The position numbers were made by a program, and so were the translations under genes. From the NCBI GenBank assembly GCA_900491605.1, contig UESW01004627.1, positions 545,131 to 609,130 on the forward strand: a DNA stretch of 64,000 nucleotides, given 5' to 3'. Source of the stretch: Calamus simplicifolius (taxonomy: Eukaryota > Streptophyta > Magnoliopsida > Arecales > Arecaceae). Under the pieces are notes generated by a model. That model had not been told where the DNA came from, did no database searches, and saw only the letters and a list, made by a program, of their open reading frames with translations. Position 1 is the stretch's first letter. Each line of letters opens with the position of its first letter. Shown here in pieces: positions 25,133 through 38,341 of the stretch.

Positions 25133-25141
25133 ATGTACCAT
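25133..25141 (+). repeat. Left 9-bp target site duplication of the MULE (ATGTACCAT)
   Basis: ATGTACCAT is identical to 53321-53329 and directly abuts the first base of the left terminal inverted repeat. A 9-bp duplication is the normal size for Mutator-like elements. Confidence 0.88.
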
Positions 25142-26650
25142 GGAAAAGTCTTTGTACATCACCCCCGGTACAGCAAGTCCTACGTGGGCTGCACCACCTC
25201 TCCTGATTGGTCCACGTGGATCCTACGTAGCTGACGATGCCGGACGGTATGGCTCTGCTACGATGTTACGTTCTGATCGTGACGGCCATGAAAAGAGCTT
25301 CGCCTTTTTTTTTAAATTAGTGTGCAGATAAAAATGCCCTTTCCCTCCAACCTACTTCTATCGCCATTTTTTCTTGGATTTCATCTGTGCAAGAAAAACT
25401 CTTTCTTCCCCCTTGCTCTGGCTTTCGGATGCTAAGGAATCAATCCAAGGTTTGAGCAGGATCCTGAGCCCTCGCTCTGAGGAGTCCGGTCGAAAAAAAT
25501 ATTTTAGCTTCGAGGCTGGAATACCTGGCTACTGAAGTCTTTGTACAAAAACTTATGGAGGAAATGTCGTCCGCAGCACGAAGTAAAAAGTCCTTGTTCC
25601 ACTTCTTTGTAAAGCTCCTTTATTACACCAACTTTTTTTTCTCGTTAGAGGTAGTTAATGTGTGACCAAACCATTTAATGCGCGGGTAACTTCCTTAGAA
25701 CAAAACAGTTATGACATTCTCGGAGTCATAACTGTTTAGAGTTTAGTGTTTTGTAGCACGAATGTCATACTCTTTTAACTAGGATGTTATACCTTATGAA
25801 CTGGGGTGTCGTCAGAGTATTTTGGCCTATATTCTCCATTATTTTCTGTCCATATAGCTCTAGTGTTGTCATTTGATAACTCGGGTGTACTACAATTGGG
25901 GCATGGCGTAGCTTAATAGTTGCATCCGGGGTGTCGTTATATAAGAATTGGAGTGTCGAAGGTTTGTAACTGTACTGTCGTAATGTTTTCCTTGGTTGTC
26001 GTAAGGCCGGAGTGTCGTGCTATCCCTGGGGTGTCGTAACAGTCTTTCCTGGGTGTCGTAAGATGTTTTCTAGGGTGTCGTAGGTTGTTTTCTCGGGTAT
26101 CGTAGGTTGTTTTAATCAGGAGTGTCCGTTTGTTGCTATCTAGGGGTGTCGTAGCATTTCATTCGTCATAAAAGCTACGACACCCCAGATTTACTGTTAA
26201 GACACTGTAGTTACAAGTCTACGACACTCGTGCTCCAAACGAATGCTAGAGAAAAGCCTCACGACATCGCAGGAGAAAATTGGAAGTATTGCGACACCCA
26301 AGTTAAAGAAATAAGACACCTCTGTTAAACAAATACGACACCCCTGTTATGCTCGGCCAAAAATCCTTCGCGATACCGCAGTTCAAACATCACGACACCC
26401 TAGCGACAACGCTACGACACCCATGCTTATAACCTTACAACACCTAAGGAGGAATTCGGCCAAAAATCATTCGTGACACCGCAGTTGAAACGTTACGACA
26501 CCCTAGCGGCAACGCTACGACACCCATGCTTATAACCTTCGCGATCTTCGTATGCTACTTTCCGGGTGTCGTAGTTTGTTCTATGGGGTGTCTTTAACTG
26601 TAAAGGGTGTGTCGTGCTTATAACTAACGCTGGAGAGAAGGCCCGCGGCA
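25142..26650 (+). repeat. Left terminal inverted repeat of the MULE (~1.5 kb)
   Basis: It matches the reverse complement of about 51790-53320 base by base with small gaps. Shared landmarks include CAAGTCCTACGTGGGCTGCA, CCGGACGGTATGGCTCTGCT, TTCCTTAGAACAAAACAGTT and GTCATAACTGTTTAGAGTTT. The outer ~650 bases are unique sequence; the inner part contains the GGGTGTCGT motif array. Confidence 0.85.
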
Positions 26651-27620
26651 CCCAAGTTATGTTCACCTTAAAAAGATCTACGACACCGCAGTTGAAACAT
26701 TAAGATACCCAAGCGTCAACGCTACGACACCCCGTGCTCATAAGTGACCATGGAGAGAATCCCCGCGACCCCCAGGAGCAATTCGGTCGAAAATCCTTCG
26801 CGACACCCCAGTTGAGACCTTATGACACCCTAGCGACAATGCTACGACACCCGTGCTTATAGCTTTAAGGCGACGACACCCCGCTTTAACAGTCCTCTCA
26901 TGAGTGTCGTCGCCTTAAAGCTAGGGTGTCGTCAGATGCGAGCTTGGGTGTCAGTAATACCTGAGTCGGGGATGTCATCGGTCCCCGCCTTAATAGTTCC
27001 CGCACGGGTGTCGTCGCCTTAAAGCTAGGGTGTCGGCAGATGCAAGCTGGGGTATCGTTAACAGCCTGAGTCGGGGATGTCGTCGGTCCCCCTAACAGTC
27101 CCCGCATGGGTGTCGTTGCCTTAAAGCTAGGGTGTCGTCAGATGAGAACTGGGGTGTCGTTAACAGCCTGAGTCGGGGATGTCGTCGGTCCCCCCTAACA
27201 GTCCCCGCACGGGTATCGTCGCCTTAAAGCTAGGTGTCATCAGATGAGAGCTGAGGTATCGAAAGTTTTTTCATGCGGTATCGTTCGCGACACCCCAGTT
27301 GAAACCTTACGACACCCTAGCACCAATTCTACGACACCCGTGCTTATAACTAACCACGAAGAGAAGGCCCGTAACACCCCACGATGAATTCGGCCGAAAA
27401 ACAGTGAGGACACCCAGTTGAATTATTACGACACCCAAGTTACAAACCTAAGACACCCATTCACGCTTAGGAGAAAACTTTACCATATCCCAGGATGAAA
27501 TCAGCCGAAAAATAGTGACGACATCCATGCTGAAATAGTACGACACCCTAGTTACAAACCTAAGATATCCGTTCATGCTTAGGTGAAAAGTTTTACGACA
27601 TCTTAGGAGAAAATCAATCA
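25800..27620. repeat. Left ACGACACCC / GGGTGTCGT motif array
   Basis: Dozens of copies of GGGTGTCGT or its complement, spaced about 20-40 bases apart. Orientation switches in blocks: GGGTGTCGT to 26155, ACGACACCC from 26174 to about 26530, GGGTGTCGT again to 26620, ACGACACCC to 26880, GGGTGTCGT from 26904 to about 27280, then ACGACACCC. Perfect hairpins mark two of the switches (26143-26186 and 26860-26923). Confidence 0.9.
26860..26923. repeat. Perfect 20-bp inverted repeat in the left array
   Basis: TAGCTTTAAGGCGACGACAC at 26860-26879 and its exact complement at 26904-26923, with a 24-base loop. The same structure recurs with 22-bp arms at 39747-39810. Confidence 0.93.
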
Positions 27621-27710
27621 TAATCATAATAAAGCTATGATACCCCAGATTTACTATTAAAATACAGTAGCATCGAAGCAGTCGCAAGTTTGGATAATAA
27701 AATTGATAAC

Positions 27711-28551
27711 CGTGCAAGGGGTTAGGGTCAGCCCTGACCCCCGTTCACTGCACGACGCCCGCAAGAAATAAACTAATCAGTATATCTCGACAGATTGAGG
27801 CACTTTAGCCCCTCGGCGAACCAAGGATTCCCTGGGTTCGGATCACATTCCTATACCTCGGTCCTAAGCTGAGCGATTCCTATACCTCGGTCCTAAGCCG
27901 AGCTCCCTTATCCTTCGGTCTCAACCGATGCTAACGGGACACTCCTCATGCTTCGGCGAGTCTGAGCAATATACCGCACTCCGGCTGGAACTTATGAGTT
28001 CCACTTATCTCAGGGACGCTACACCTTAGCCTCGTCAAGATCACCAAAGACCCCCCAGGAGGATGGTCTATTTGGTAAGGCTCATATGATAAGAGCGAAT
28101 GGCAGCAAACACAAAAGTTATTAAAATTTCTTTTTATTCATCACACAAAGAAAAACAAGAAGAAAAGAAAAAAAAAAGTACAGGAGCCCTCACTGGGGCT
28201 TGTCATCTTCTCCGAGCGCTACCGAGCTCCCCCCACGCTGCGGGGCTAACTCGGCAATCTGTTGCTGGAGGGATGCTACTTGCCCCTCCAACCGACTGTT
28301 GGCCTGACGCAGGAGCTCGATCTCTCTCATTGAAATGGCCAGGTATTGCTCGGCCGCCCTATGGAGTCGCTCGCAGTTTGTGAGCGACGATGCCAAGACC
28401 TCCCCATCAACGGTTACCGTAGTGCGGCTCCCATGGGGCCCCCCACGGCCACTGACGCCGCTGCTTGGCGCTTCAGTCGATCGCCCCTCGCCTCCAGAAG
28501 CCATCTCAGTATCCAAAATTTTTGGAAGATCAGCTGAAAAGGTGATTAACG
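27711..28551 (-). mobile_element. Foreign segment in the MULE with a short minus-strand ORF
   Basis: The motif array stops near 27700 and resumes near 38560. The sequence between (minus copia 1) is 27711-28551 plus 38347-~38530. It has two direct copies of CCTATACCTCGGTCCTAAGC near 27850-27900. A minus-strand ORF runs from 28516 to 28190: 108 residues, containing MASGGEGRSTEAPSSG and ending in a predicted coiled coil (ELLRQANSRLEGQVASLQQQ). A TAAATATGG box lies on the minus strand near 38365-38373, on the far side of the copia insertion, so the insertion separated a possible promoter from the ORF. It may be a small LTR element or captured DNA. I do not recognise the protein. Confidence 0.4.
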
Positions 28552-30568
28552 TGTTAGGAAATGTGTCCTACATCCAATCGTCTAGCTTGTAGACGGTTAT
28601 GAGTTGATGTATATGAACATGATTTATTCAATAAATAAAAGTAAATTTTGGCCATACAGCATATAGTTTACATCTTTCAGTAGAATTCCAATATGTTGTA
28701 GTCCTTAGAGTTACATGTATTCGACAATGGAGGAATTGTTGAGTAACTCTTAAATAAGTTCACGGCCAAATGATACGTCGTTACGAGGACGACGACGTAA
28801 TCAAGTGTAGGTCGTTGTATGTCATATGGGTTGGTTTGTTCTCTTAAACCAAGGAGTGTATAACACTGGTATGACATGCGGGTGAGTGTAGGAGTACATT
28901 CACTGAACAGTGACTCATCTCTGTTGAGTGCTCAACTGCCTGGAGCAACTCATAGAAAGGCAATGGGTATAAGTGTCCCTTTGACATGAGACTATCATGT
29001 TGACTTGATAAGCAACTCACTGTACTTAGGCACTGGACCACCCGGATTTCTAATCCGGTGACGGAAGGTTGCTGGGTGCAGTCAAGTACTTATTGGGTCA
29101 GTGATGAGTCAAGATGGGATTGTCCACTCTAAGTGTTAGAGAGAGTGCTCGAACTATGTTTCAATTTAGCAAAACCTTGGCCAAGGTAATCTTTGCGAGG
29201 TGTCACAAGATTCATTGCATTGAAACATACTTGGGTGATTTACTCGGAGTTGGCAGTTAACTCCGTATTTGCCCAGAGTACTAGGACAAGGGGATGAATT
29301 ATGCGGCAACCATAGCCTGGGTTCCAGAATGTTGCCTTGTGCAAATTCGATCTATTCGGATGTCGGGAACCATGGCTAGATGGTCACATCGATTAGTATA
29401 GGAAGCGTTCCTGTGCTACCGGCTTAGGTTTGAACCTATGGAGTCACGCACATAGTCGGATGACTTGTACGCAGGCGTGATCACTGATTTGAGTGGGACT
29501 CAATCAGATGGGTCATACGGGGTTCGTTCTGGCTATGTCTAGCTAGCTCTAGACATTAGCGGCAGCACCTACTTCGAGGGTGATTTGAGTTAGTCAGTAA
29601 CTCAAATAGAATTTTGGGACACGATATGAATCTGGAATAAAGTTAATTTGAACCATGGACCAATGGTTGGTCTGATAACAGAGTGGTTTGGATCCGGGTT
29701 CGAAGTGGTTCGATTCGGATATCCAATAGAGCCTCTGAAAGTTTATTTATGAATTTTGAATTCATAAATCACTTCGGATTGGAGCTCGGCAAGGCACAAT
29801 ATGAAGTATGGTTCAAGAGCTACGAGTAGCTTCTTTCGGATTTGAATTTGGACTTCAAACGAATTGATTGGATCAATTCTGTTAACAAAAGAAAATTTTA
29901 ATTGATAATATCTTTCATTCGTCATCATCCATAGCATGGGAACAGAGTTATTGATTATGTTACGGAGGATGCTCAAAGGTCCCGTCACTCTACGTTTCCT
30001 CTTAGGCTCGCGTTTGAGGGATGCATTGATGAGGTGACTACGGACTTAATGCCATGATGGGATTCATGTAATGGCATTTTAAAGAGCTCTTTCACATTTT
30101 TTTTTTTTTTGATTGCGGAATTTTTCATCGGATATAAAAGGTTATATGTGAATAAAAAAAGGTGAACAGGTAAGAAAAAAAATTGACAGAGACTTTTCCG
30201 TGAAAGCTGATCTTCTGCAATCACAGAAAGTCTGCAAGAAGTCCAATTGGAGATTGTCTCTTCTTGGGAGAAGAGTTCTCCTTCCATTGTTCAAGAATTT
30301 CACCTCCTGTCTGCATTCATCAGGCGTGCGTGTGATATAGAGGAGCGGCGCGTGCGGCTCTTGCAAGGCACGAAGGGGAACTTCTCTCCGATCTGCTACC
30401 TTCGTTATCAACAGCTTCCGCAACGAGAGGTACTGTTTTAAACTTAATTTAAATAATCTTAAATTTATATGTTAATTTGCTTTAATTAATATTCAATGTG
30501 AATATTAAAACCGATTTACATGCTTTCCACCTTGAGATCCTGTGCATAGGAAAAATTTTTTCCCTTCA
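28552..30568 (+). repeat. 5' LTR of copia element 1
   Basis: TGTTAGG...CCCTTCA, 2,017 bp. TATAAAAGG near 30132 is a candidate promoter. It matches 36353-38341 along its whole length. Confidence 0.93.
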
Positions 30569-30570
30569 AA

Positions 30571-30588
30571 TGGTATCAGAGCCATGGT
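30571..30588 (+). other. Primer binding site (initiator tRNA-Met type)
   Basis: TGGTATCAGAGCCATGGT lies two bases after the 5' LTR. It is the usual plant copia primer site, complementary to the 3' end of initiator methionine tRNA. Confidence 0.85.
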
Positions 30589-32396
30589 TAAGGCTTAGGA
30601 ATGCATGTATAAGCATAATAGATCTGATATAATTATGCATACATAATCTAATGTAGATCTAAAGTTGATCTTATTTTGATTAGTTTAGATCTATAGTAGA
30701 TTTAAAAGTTTTGCATGATGAAAGCATGTTAAAGTTATTTAATGATGATTAAATATATGTTTTAAAGGTAGATCTAATGTAGATCTTGCATGCTGTGTTC
30801 TATTATATCTTGGATTGGGTATATTCACCAGGCCGTCCGGTCATAGGGAGGTTTCATAGCCTCTGTTTCTTATTCAAGAAAGGTTTCCTATGACGTGTAA
30901 GGGTGTTACTGTGAAAGAACCCATGAACGGATGTACAGAACAGAAGAAAGAAAGATTAAAATATGTTTTAACCGAATTAATCTTTTATTCTGTGATAATT
31001 TTGATTAGATCCAAAATTAATTAAAGATGAAATGTTAATAAAGATTAACATTAAGACATCTTAATTGATTTAAAACTTAATTATAAATTACAGTAAAATT
31101 GTTTTACGTAAAAGTCAGATCACAGAAAATAGAAAGAAAGTAAAGATGTTTTACGGAAAAATTTTGAAAAATGTTTCAAAATCAGAACTCAAAATTGAAA
31201 TTGGTTCAAATTTGAAAAGGAGTTAACTTAAGATCTAGAATTATGAATTAAAGACCTTAAGACATGATCATAAATCATGGGCTAATTGGGTTAGCATGAA
31301 TCAGGTTCTCTAAATGGGTTAGACCTAAGGTTAGATGAATTGGACTAAATTAGAAAATTGAATCTAATCAAATGTTGAGATAAGTTTTTTTTCTTGAGAT
31401 CCATCTAATTAGATTAGATTGATCAGTCCATACATCTAAATGGACTTGATTTGGGGCTCAGTGGACACCCAAGTCTTTAGGCAAATTTAATTGGGTCTGG
31501 TCAACCACTTGGTGTCTAGAAAGGTTCTGATCAAGGTCGCGGCTACCTCTAACCTGGCTAGTTGATTATCAGCTAGTGTCTAGGCAAGATGGTTAATGGC
31601 GCAACTCGGCCTTTTGATCAAGCCGGCCTGGCTAAGTGGTCCCAGCACTTGATTAGACTAGCCTATTGACTTGGGCTAACCCATGCTTCCTAAGGAAAAT
31701 CAGTCTGACTGATTTAGGTACCCATGGACCAAATTAATGAACCCAACTAAATGGTTTAGTGGGAGAATACATAAATTGGTCCATGTCATTCATGTGTCAC
31801 AAATTAATCAAACCCTCTAAAATTATTAGGTCCCTAAAATGACTAAATTATGGGGATAATTAGATCATAGCCTCCCATTAAGAGAGTGATAATGAGTCCA
31901 ATGGCTAAGATGATTATTGGAGGCCCAAAGGCCTGGTACTCATCTGGTCTTTGGAATTATCATTCATATTATGATGGTTCAATGCAACTCTCTCAACGAT
32001 GGTCAGGTGGGCCGGCCAAAGTCGGGCTTGACCAATTCCTTGGTTAGAAGCTTGAACATGTCATGTTAATGGTTGGACCTAACCAGGACACCCAATAGGA
32101 GGCCCAAAGGCCGATTGACGTGCAACCTGGGGCAAAATAAATTACTAGAAATTGTTTGGGGAAACAATTGGTTATGAACCTACCTTTAGATACATGTGGG
32201 TGGGCCGGCCAAAGTCGGGCTCATATGTAGTCTACTGGGTTCTAGTACCCACTAAGAAATTAGGAGTAATTTCTCGGGTTGGAGGTAGGGGCTACCAACC
32301 TGAATAAAATAGTGGGAGAACTTTAGACCATATGTCCAAGTCTATAGGTTTAAATAAATCATGTACACTAATAAGTTTTTGGTTTTCCTTTCAGAA

Positions 32397-35300
32397 ATGT
32401 CTACAAATCTGTCGCTCCGGTCACTGTTGGACAATGATAAACTGACAGGTCCAAACTTCGATAGCTGGTATCGAAGGCTTAGGATAGTCCTAGAGCATGA
32501 AAGGATCCTTTATGTGATAATGGATCCTGCACCTGAGCAGCCAGCCCCAAATGTGCCTGGTGTGGCCAGGGACACTTATCTGAAGTGGACCAATGACCGC
32601 ACCACAGTGCGCTGCATAATGCTGGCTTCTATGAATGATGAGTTCAGCAGGAAATTTGAGGAGGCCCAACCGGAACAAATACTCCAAATGTTGAAGGAAT
32701 CTTTCGGGATGCCAGACGACGTTGAAAGGTACAAAATGTCTAGTGCCATCTTCAACGCGTATGCGTGATGGGACTTCTGTCACCGATCATGTACTGTACA
32801 TGATCGAGAGATAGAACGTCTGGGCAAACTTGGATTTCCTTTGCATGAGCAACTTGGGAAGGATGCCATACTGAACTCACTGCCTAGCTCCTACCTGGAC
32901 TTTCTCAGTCATTATAGAATGACGAAGCCTGCAGTAAACTATCATGGATTGCTGGGTCTACTGCAGACTTTTGAGAAAGACCACCAGCTTCAAAAGAAGA
33001 CAGTAAACTTGGTGGGAGGTTCAGGGGCAGGACGTCATCACCCTAAGAAAGGGATGAAGAAGAAAAATAAAAGAAAAAAGGTGCAACATGCTGGGCCTAG
33101 TCAGACCAAGAAGAAGAAGGCTGACAAAAGTCAGGCTGAGTGCTTCTACTGCAAGAAGCTGGGTCACTGGAAGAGGAACTGTCCCCAGTACATAGCAACC
33201 CTGGATCCTAACAGGCCTAAGAAGAAAAACCAGCAAGGAGTTGCTGGACAAGGTATTTATATGATAACACCTTGTAATTTTTCTATCTGTGATACTACTA
33301 ATTGGGTATTAGATACCGGGAGTCCAATTCATATTTGCAATTCTTTGCAGGGGCTTCGAATTAGTAGAAGATTCAAAGAAGGTGAAAGATTCCTAAACGT
33401 GGGTGATGGAAGCCGAGTTCCAGTACTGGCGTTGGGAGTCGTGGAGCTTTATTTTGAATTTAATAAAATATTGCTTAGTGAATGTCACTATTGTCCTGCA
33501 TTTTTATTTAATGTCATTTCTGTAGGCCAGTTGGCTATTGAAGGATATGATTTTTCAATAAAGAAAGATATTTTAAATATCATTATGAATGATGTACCAG
33601 TGATGTGTGGACAATTGAGCAATGGAATTTACCTTCTATCACAGCCTGTTAATGTATTATGCACTCCAAACAAACGCCCCAAAATAGATGATGTCGATGA
33701 CTCATACCTTTGGCACTGTAGGCTAGGTCATATAAACAAGAACAGGATAAGCAGGTTAGTCAGAGAGGGCATCCTCAATGACATTGATTGTGAATCAATT
33801 AAAACTTGTGAATCCTGTCTTCTTGGGAAAATGACCAAGTCACCTTTTACAGGAAAAGGTGAAAGAGCCAAAGAGATTCTAGGCCTCATACATACGGATG
33901 TTTGTGGACCTATGAATACTGCCTCTATGAGAGGGTTTAGCTATTTCATTACATTTACAGACGACCACTCCAGGTTTGGTTATGTCTTCCTAATGAGACA
34001 CAAATCTGAATCGTTTGAAATGTTCAAACGATATCGTAGTGAGGTAGAAAAACAAATTGGAAAGAATATTAAAATCCTTCGGTCAGATCGAGGAGGTGAA
34101 TATCTTTCTAATGAGTTTTTGACATATCTAAAGGAGAATGAGATTCTCTCTCAATGGACACCTCCAGGGACACCCCAGTTAAATGGTGTGTCTGAAAGGA
34201 GGAATCGAACCCTATTAGATATGGTTCGGTCCATGATGGGCTTTGCTAGTTTGCCTATCTCCTTTTGGGACTTGAGTCGGCCTGTTACATTCTTAACAGG
34301 GTCCCTAGTAAATCTGTTGCTAAAACTCCATATGAGATATGGACGGGGCGTAAGCCGGTGCTCACACACCTTAGGGTCTGGGGGTGTCCAGCTTATGTCA
34401 AGAGATTGTTGACAGACAAGCTAGGACCAAGGTCTGACAAATGCCTCTTTGTTGGATATCCTAAGGAGTCTAAAGGATACTACTTCTACCAAACTGAAGA
34501 GCAAAAGTTGTTCGTCAGTATGAGAGCCACCTTTTTAGAAAAGGAGTATCTTACTGGAAGTGCTAAGGCTAATGTTGAACTTAATGAAGTTCGACAAGGA
34601 GAAGTACCTTTACACTCAGAAACCGCTATGGAACCGGCTTTGAATGGTTCAAACCCGGTGCCCCTGAGGTACCATTAAGGAGATCTGGTAGAGTACCACG
34701 TCAGCCGACAGATACTTCGGTTTCTTGGTCCGTGACGGGGATCCCATCGAACTCGATGAGAACGATGAAGACCCAATCACCTATATGGATGCGCTGCAGA
34801 GATCTGACTCTGAGAAATGGCTAGATGCCATGAAGTCCGAAATGGAATCCATGGAGATCAATAGTGTATGGACACTAGTTGATCCACCTGAAGGGGTAAA
34901 ACCCATAGGGTGTAAATGGATTTTCAAGAGGAAACGGGGTGCAGATGGGAAGGTGGAGACCTATAAAGCCCGTCTGGTTGCTAAGGGGTATAGTCAGCGT
35001 TATGGTATTGACTATGATGAGATTTTTTCCCCTGTAGCAATGCTCAAGTCAATTCGGATTATGCTTGCTCTAGCTGCACATTTTGACTATGAGATCTGGC
35101 AAATGGATGTCCGAACGGCTTTTCTAAATGGAGAGCTCGAAGAGGAGGTGTATATGATACAACCTGAAGGGTTCACATCCACAGACGAGTCAAAAGTATG
35201 CAGGCTTCATAAGTCCATCTATGGACTCAAGCAAGCTTCTCGGAGTTGGAATAAACGTTTTGATAAATGTATCAAGACTTATGGCTTCATTAAGAACAGA

Positions 35301-36339
35301 GAAGAACCCTGCGTGTATAAGTGGGCAAATGGTTCCATAGTTGTATTTCTTGTACTGTATGTGGATGACATTCTCTTGATTGGGAATGACATCCCTGCAC
35401 TACAGGGAATAAAGGTTTGGTTGCTGTCTCAGTTCTCCATGAAAGACCTGGGAGAAGCTTCTTACATCCTAGGGATGAAGATCTATAGAGATAGATCTAA
35501 GAAGCTGCTGGGATTGTCCCAGTCAAAGTACATTGAGACTGTGCTGAAGAGGTTCAGCATGGATAATTCAAAAAGGGGCTATCTTCCGATAGGCCATGGA
35601 ATTACTCTCTCCAAGAAGGATTGTGCGACAACTCCTGAGGAGAGAGAGTACATGAGTAGAATTCGTATGCCTCAGCAGTGGGTTCTATCATGTATGCTAT
35701 GACATGTACAAGACCAGACGTGGCACACTCACTAGGGATAGTGAGTAGGTACCAGTCTAACCCAGGTGAAGCACATTGGAAGGTGGTAAAAACCATCCTT
35801 AAGTATTTGAGAAATACTAAGGACCAATGGCTCATTTATGGAGAACCTGACTTAAAACTAGTGGGGTACACTGACTCCAGTTTTCAGTCAGATAGAGATG
35901 ACAGCAAAAGCATATCCGGATTTATCTTTACCCTCAATGGAGGAGCGATCTGCTGGAAAAGTTCAAGCAGAACACAGTGGCAGATTCAGTATGCGAGGCT
36001 GAATACATTGCAGCATCAGATGCAGCAAAGGAAGCTGTATGGCTACGAAAGTTCTTGGGCGAGCTGGGAGTGGTACCTGCCCTGGAGAGTCCCGTCCTAG
36101 TATACTGTGACAGCACGGGAGCAATTGCCCAAGCCAAGGAGCCAAAGTCGCATCACCGAACCAAGCATGTGTTGCGCCGCTATCACCTTGTACGAGAGAT
36201 GGAACGAGGTGACATATACCTTCAGAAGATCGACGGAAAGGAAAACCTAGCTGACCCAATGACTAAAGCACTCGGAATCAAGGAGTTCAATGAACACAAG
36301 TGGAAGATGGGTATTAGATACTGTTCCGATTGGCTATAG
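32397..36339 (+). pseudogene. copia gag-pol of element 1, frameshifted
   Basis: Gag starts MSTNLSLRSLLDNDKLTGPN at 32397. The zinc knuckle CFYCKKLGHWKRNC, protease WVLDTGSPIHIC, pre-integrase WHCRLGHINKNR, integrase HTDVCGPM / FTDDHSRFGYVF / RSDRGGEY, RT VLYVDDILLIGND and RNase H GYTDSSFQSDRDDSKS follow in the copia order (integrase before RT). The last frame ends ADPMTKALGIKEF...CSDWL at 36339. Frame changes near 32766, 34270, 34676, 35670 and 35970 break the polyprotein, so this copy cannot make its own enzymes. All domains are still easy to read, so the decay is recent. Confidence 0.92.
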
Positions 36340-36352
36340 TTCAAGTGGGAGT

Positions 36353-38341
36353 TGTTAGGAAATGTGTCCTACAGCCAATCGTCTAGCTTGTAGACGGTTA
36401 TGAGTTGATGTATATGAACATGATTTATTCAATAAATAAAAGTGATCTTTTAGTAGAATTCCAATATGTTGTAGTCCTTAGAGTTACATGTATTCGACAA
36501 TGGAGGAATTGTTGAGTAACTCTTAAATAAGTTCGCGGCCAAATGATACGTCGTTACCGAGGACGACGACGTAATCAAGTGTAGGTCGTTGTATGTCATA
36601 TGGGTTGGTTTGTTCTCTTAAACCAAGGAGTGTATAACACTGGTATGACATGCGGGTGAGTGTAGGAGTACATTCACTGAACAGTGACTCATCTCTGTTG
36701 AGTGCTCAACTGCCTGGAGCAACTCACAGAAAGGCAATGGGTATAAGTGTCCCTTTGACATGAGACTATCATGTTGACTTGATAAGCAACTCACTGTACT
36801 TAGGCACTGGACCACCCGGATTTCTAATCCGGTGACGGAAGGTTGCTGGGTGCAGTCAAGTACTTATTGGGTCAGTGATGAGTCAAGATGGGATTGTCCA
36901 CTCTAAGTGTTAGAGAGAGTGCTCGAACTATGTTTCAATTTAGCAAAACCTTGGCCAAGGTAATCTTTGCGAGGTGTCACAAGATTCATTGCATTGAAAC
37001 ATACTTGGGTGATTTACTCGGAGTTGGCAGTTAACTCCGTATTCGCCCAGAGTACTAGGACAAGGGGATGAATTATGCGGCAACCATAGCCTGGGTTCCA
37101 GAATGTTGCCTTGTGCAAATTTGATCTATCGGACGTCGGAAACATGGCTAGATGGTCACATCGATTAGTATAGGAAGCGTTCCTGTGCTACCGGCTTAGG
37201 TTTGAACCTATGGAGTCACGCACATAGTCGAATGACTTGTACGCAGGCGTGATCACTGATTTGAGTGGGACTCAATCAGATGGGTCATACGGGGTTCGTT
37301 CTGGTTATGTCTAGCTAGCTCTAGATATTAGCGGCAGCACCTACTTCGAGGGTGATTTGAGTTAGTCAGTAACTCAAATAGAATTTTGGGACACGATATG
37401 AATCTGGAATAAAGTTAATTTGAACCATGGACCAATGGTTGGTCTGATAACAGAGTGGTTTGGATCCGGGTTCGAAGTGGTTCGATCCGGATATCCAATA
37501 GAGCCTCTGAAAGTTTATTTATGAATTTTGAATTATAAATCACTTCGGATTGGAGCTCGGCAAGGCATAATATGAAGTATGGTTCAAGAGCTACGAGTAG
37601 CTTCTTTCATTTGAATTTGGACTTCAAACGGAATTGATTGGATCAATTCTGTTAACAAAAGAAAATTTTAATTGATAATATCTTTCATTCGTCATCATCC
37701 ATTTTTATAAGGAGTTATTGATTATGTTACGGAAGGATGCTCAAAGGTCCCGTCACTCTATGTTTCCTTTTAGGCTCGCCGTTTGAGGGATGCATTGATG
37801 AGGTGACTGCAAACTTAATGCCATGATAGGATTCATGTAATGACATTTTAAAGAGCTCTTTCATTTTTTTTATTGTAGAATTTTTCATCGGATATAAAGT
37901 TACTATGTGAATAAAAAAAGAGTGAACAGGTAAGAAAAAAATTGACAAGACTTTTCCGTGAAAGCTGATCTTCTGCAATCACAGAAAGTCTGCAAGAAGT
38001 CCAATTGAAGATTGTCTCTTCTTGGAAGAAGAGTTCTCCTTCCATTGTTCAAGAATTCCACCTCCTGACTGCATTCATCAGGCGTGCGTGTGATATAGAG
38101 GAGCGGAGCGTGCGGCTCTTGCAAGGCACGAAGGGGAACTTCTCTCTATAGATCGGATCTGCTACCTTCGTTATCAACAGCTTCCGCAATAAGAGGTACT
38201 GTTTTAAACTAATTTAAATAATCTTAAATTTTAGATCTATTAATTTTCTTTAATTAATATTCAATGTAAATATTAAAACCGATTTACATGCTTTCCACCT
38301 TAAGATCCTGTGCATAGGAAAAACTATATTTTTTCCCTTCA
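36353..38341 (+). repeat. 3' LTR of copia element 1
   Basis: 1,989 bp, preceded by the purine tract AAGTGGGAG. It ends CCCTTCA immediately before the duplication TAACG. Confidence 0.93.

Larger units (their letters stand above)
28552..38341 (+). mobile_element. Complete Ty1/copia element 1, nested in the MULE
   Basis: 9.8 kb with two ~2-kb LTRs beginning TGTTAGGAAATGTGTCC and ending CCCTTCA. It is flanked by the 5-bp duplication TAACG (28547-28551 and 38342-38346). The primer binding site follows the 5' LTR and a purine tract precedes the 3' LTR. The LTRs are nearly the same, with one ~30-base segment (about 28643-28675) present only in the left one. The LTR start and ~2-kb length resemble the Angela/BARE type of copia; that lineage is my inference. 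Confidence 0.93.

Noticed and set aside
25046..25331. Small ORFs at 25046-25331 resembling one at 53161-53358
   Set aside because: The likeness is due to the two terminal inverted repeats of the MULE and shows no codon constraint.
25800..27620. CRISPR-like array (regular short repeats with spacers)
   Set aside because: The motif is too short, spacing varies, orientation flips, and the setting is a plant transposon arm. No cas genes.
36618..36815. Matching small minus-strand ORFs at 28844-29041 and 36618-36815
   Set aside because: They are the same non-coding LTR segment present in both LTRs of copia element 1.
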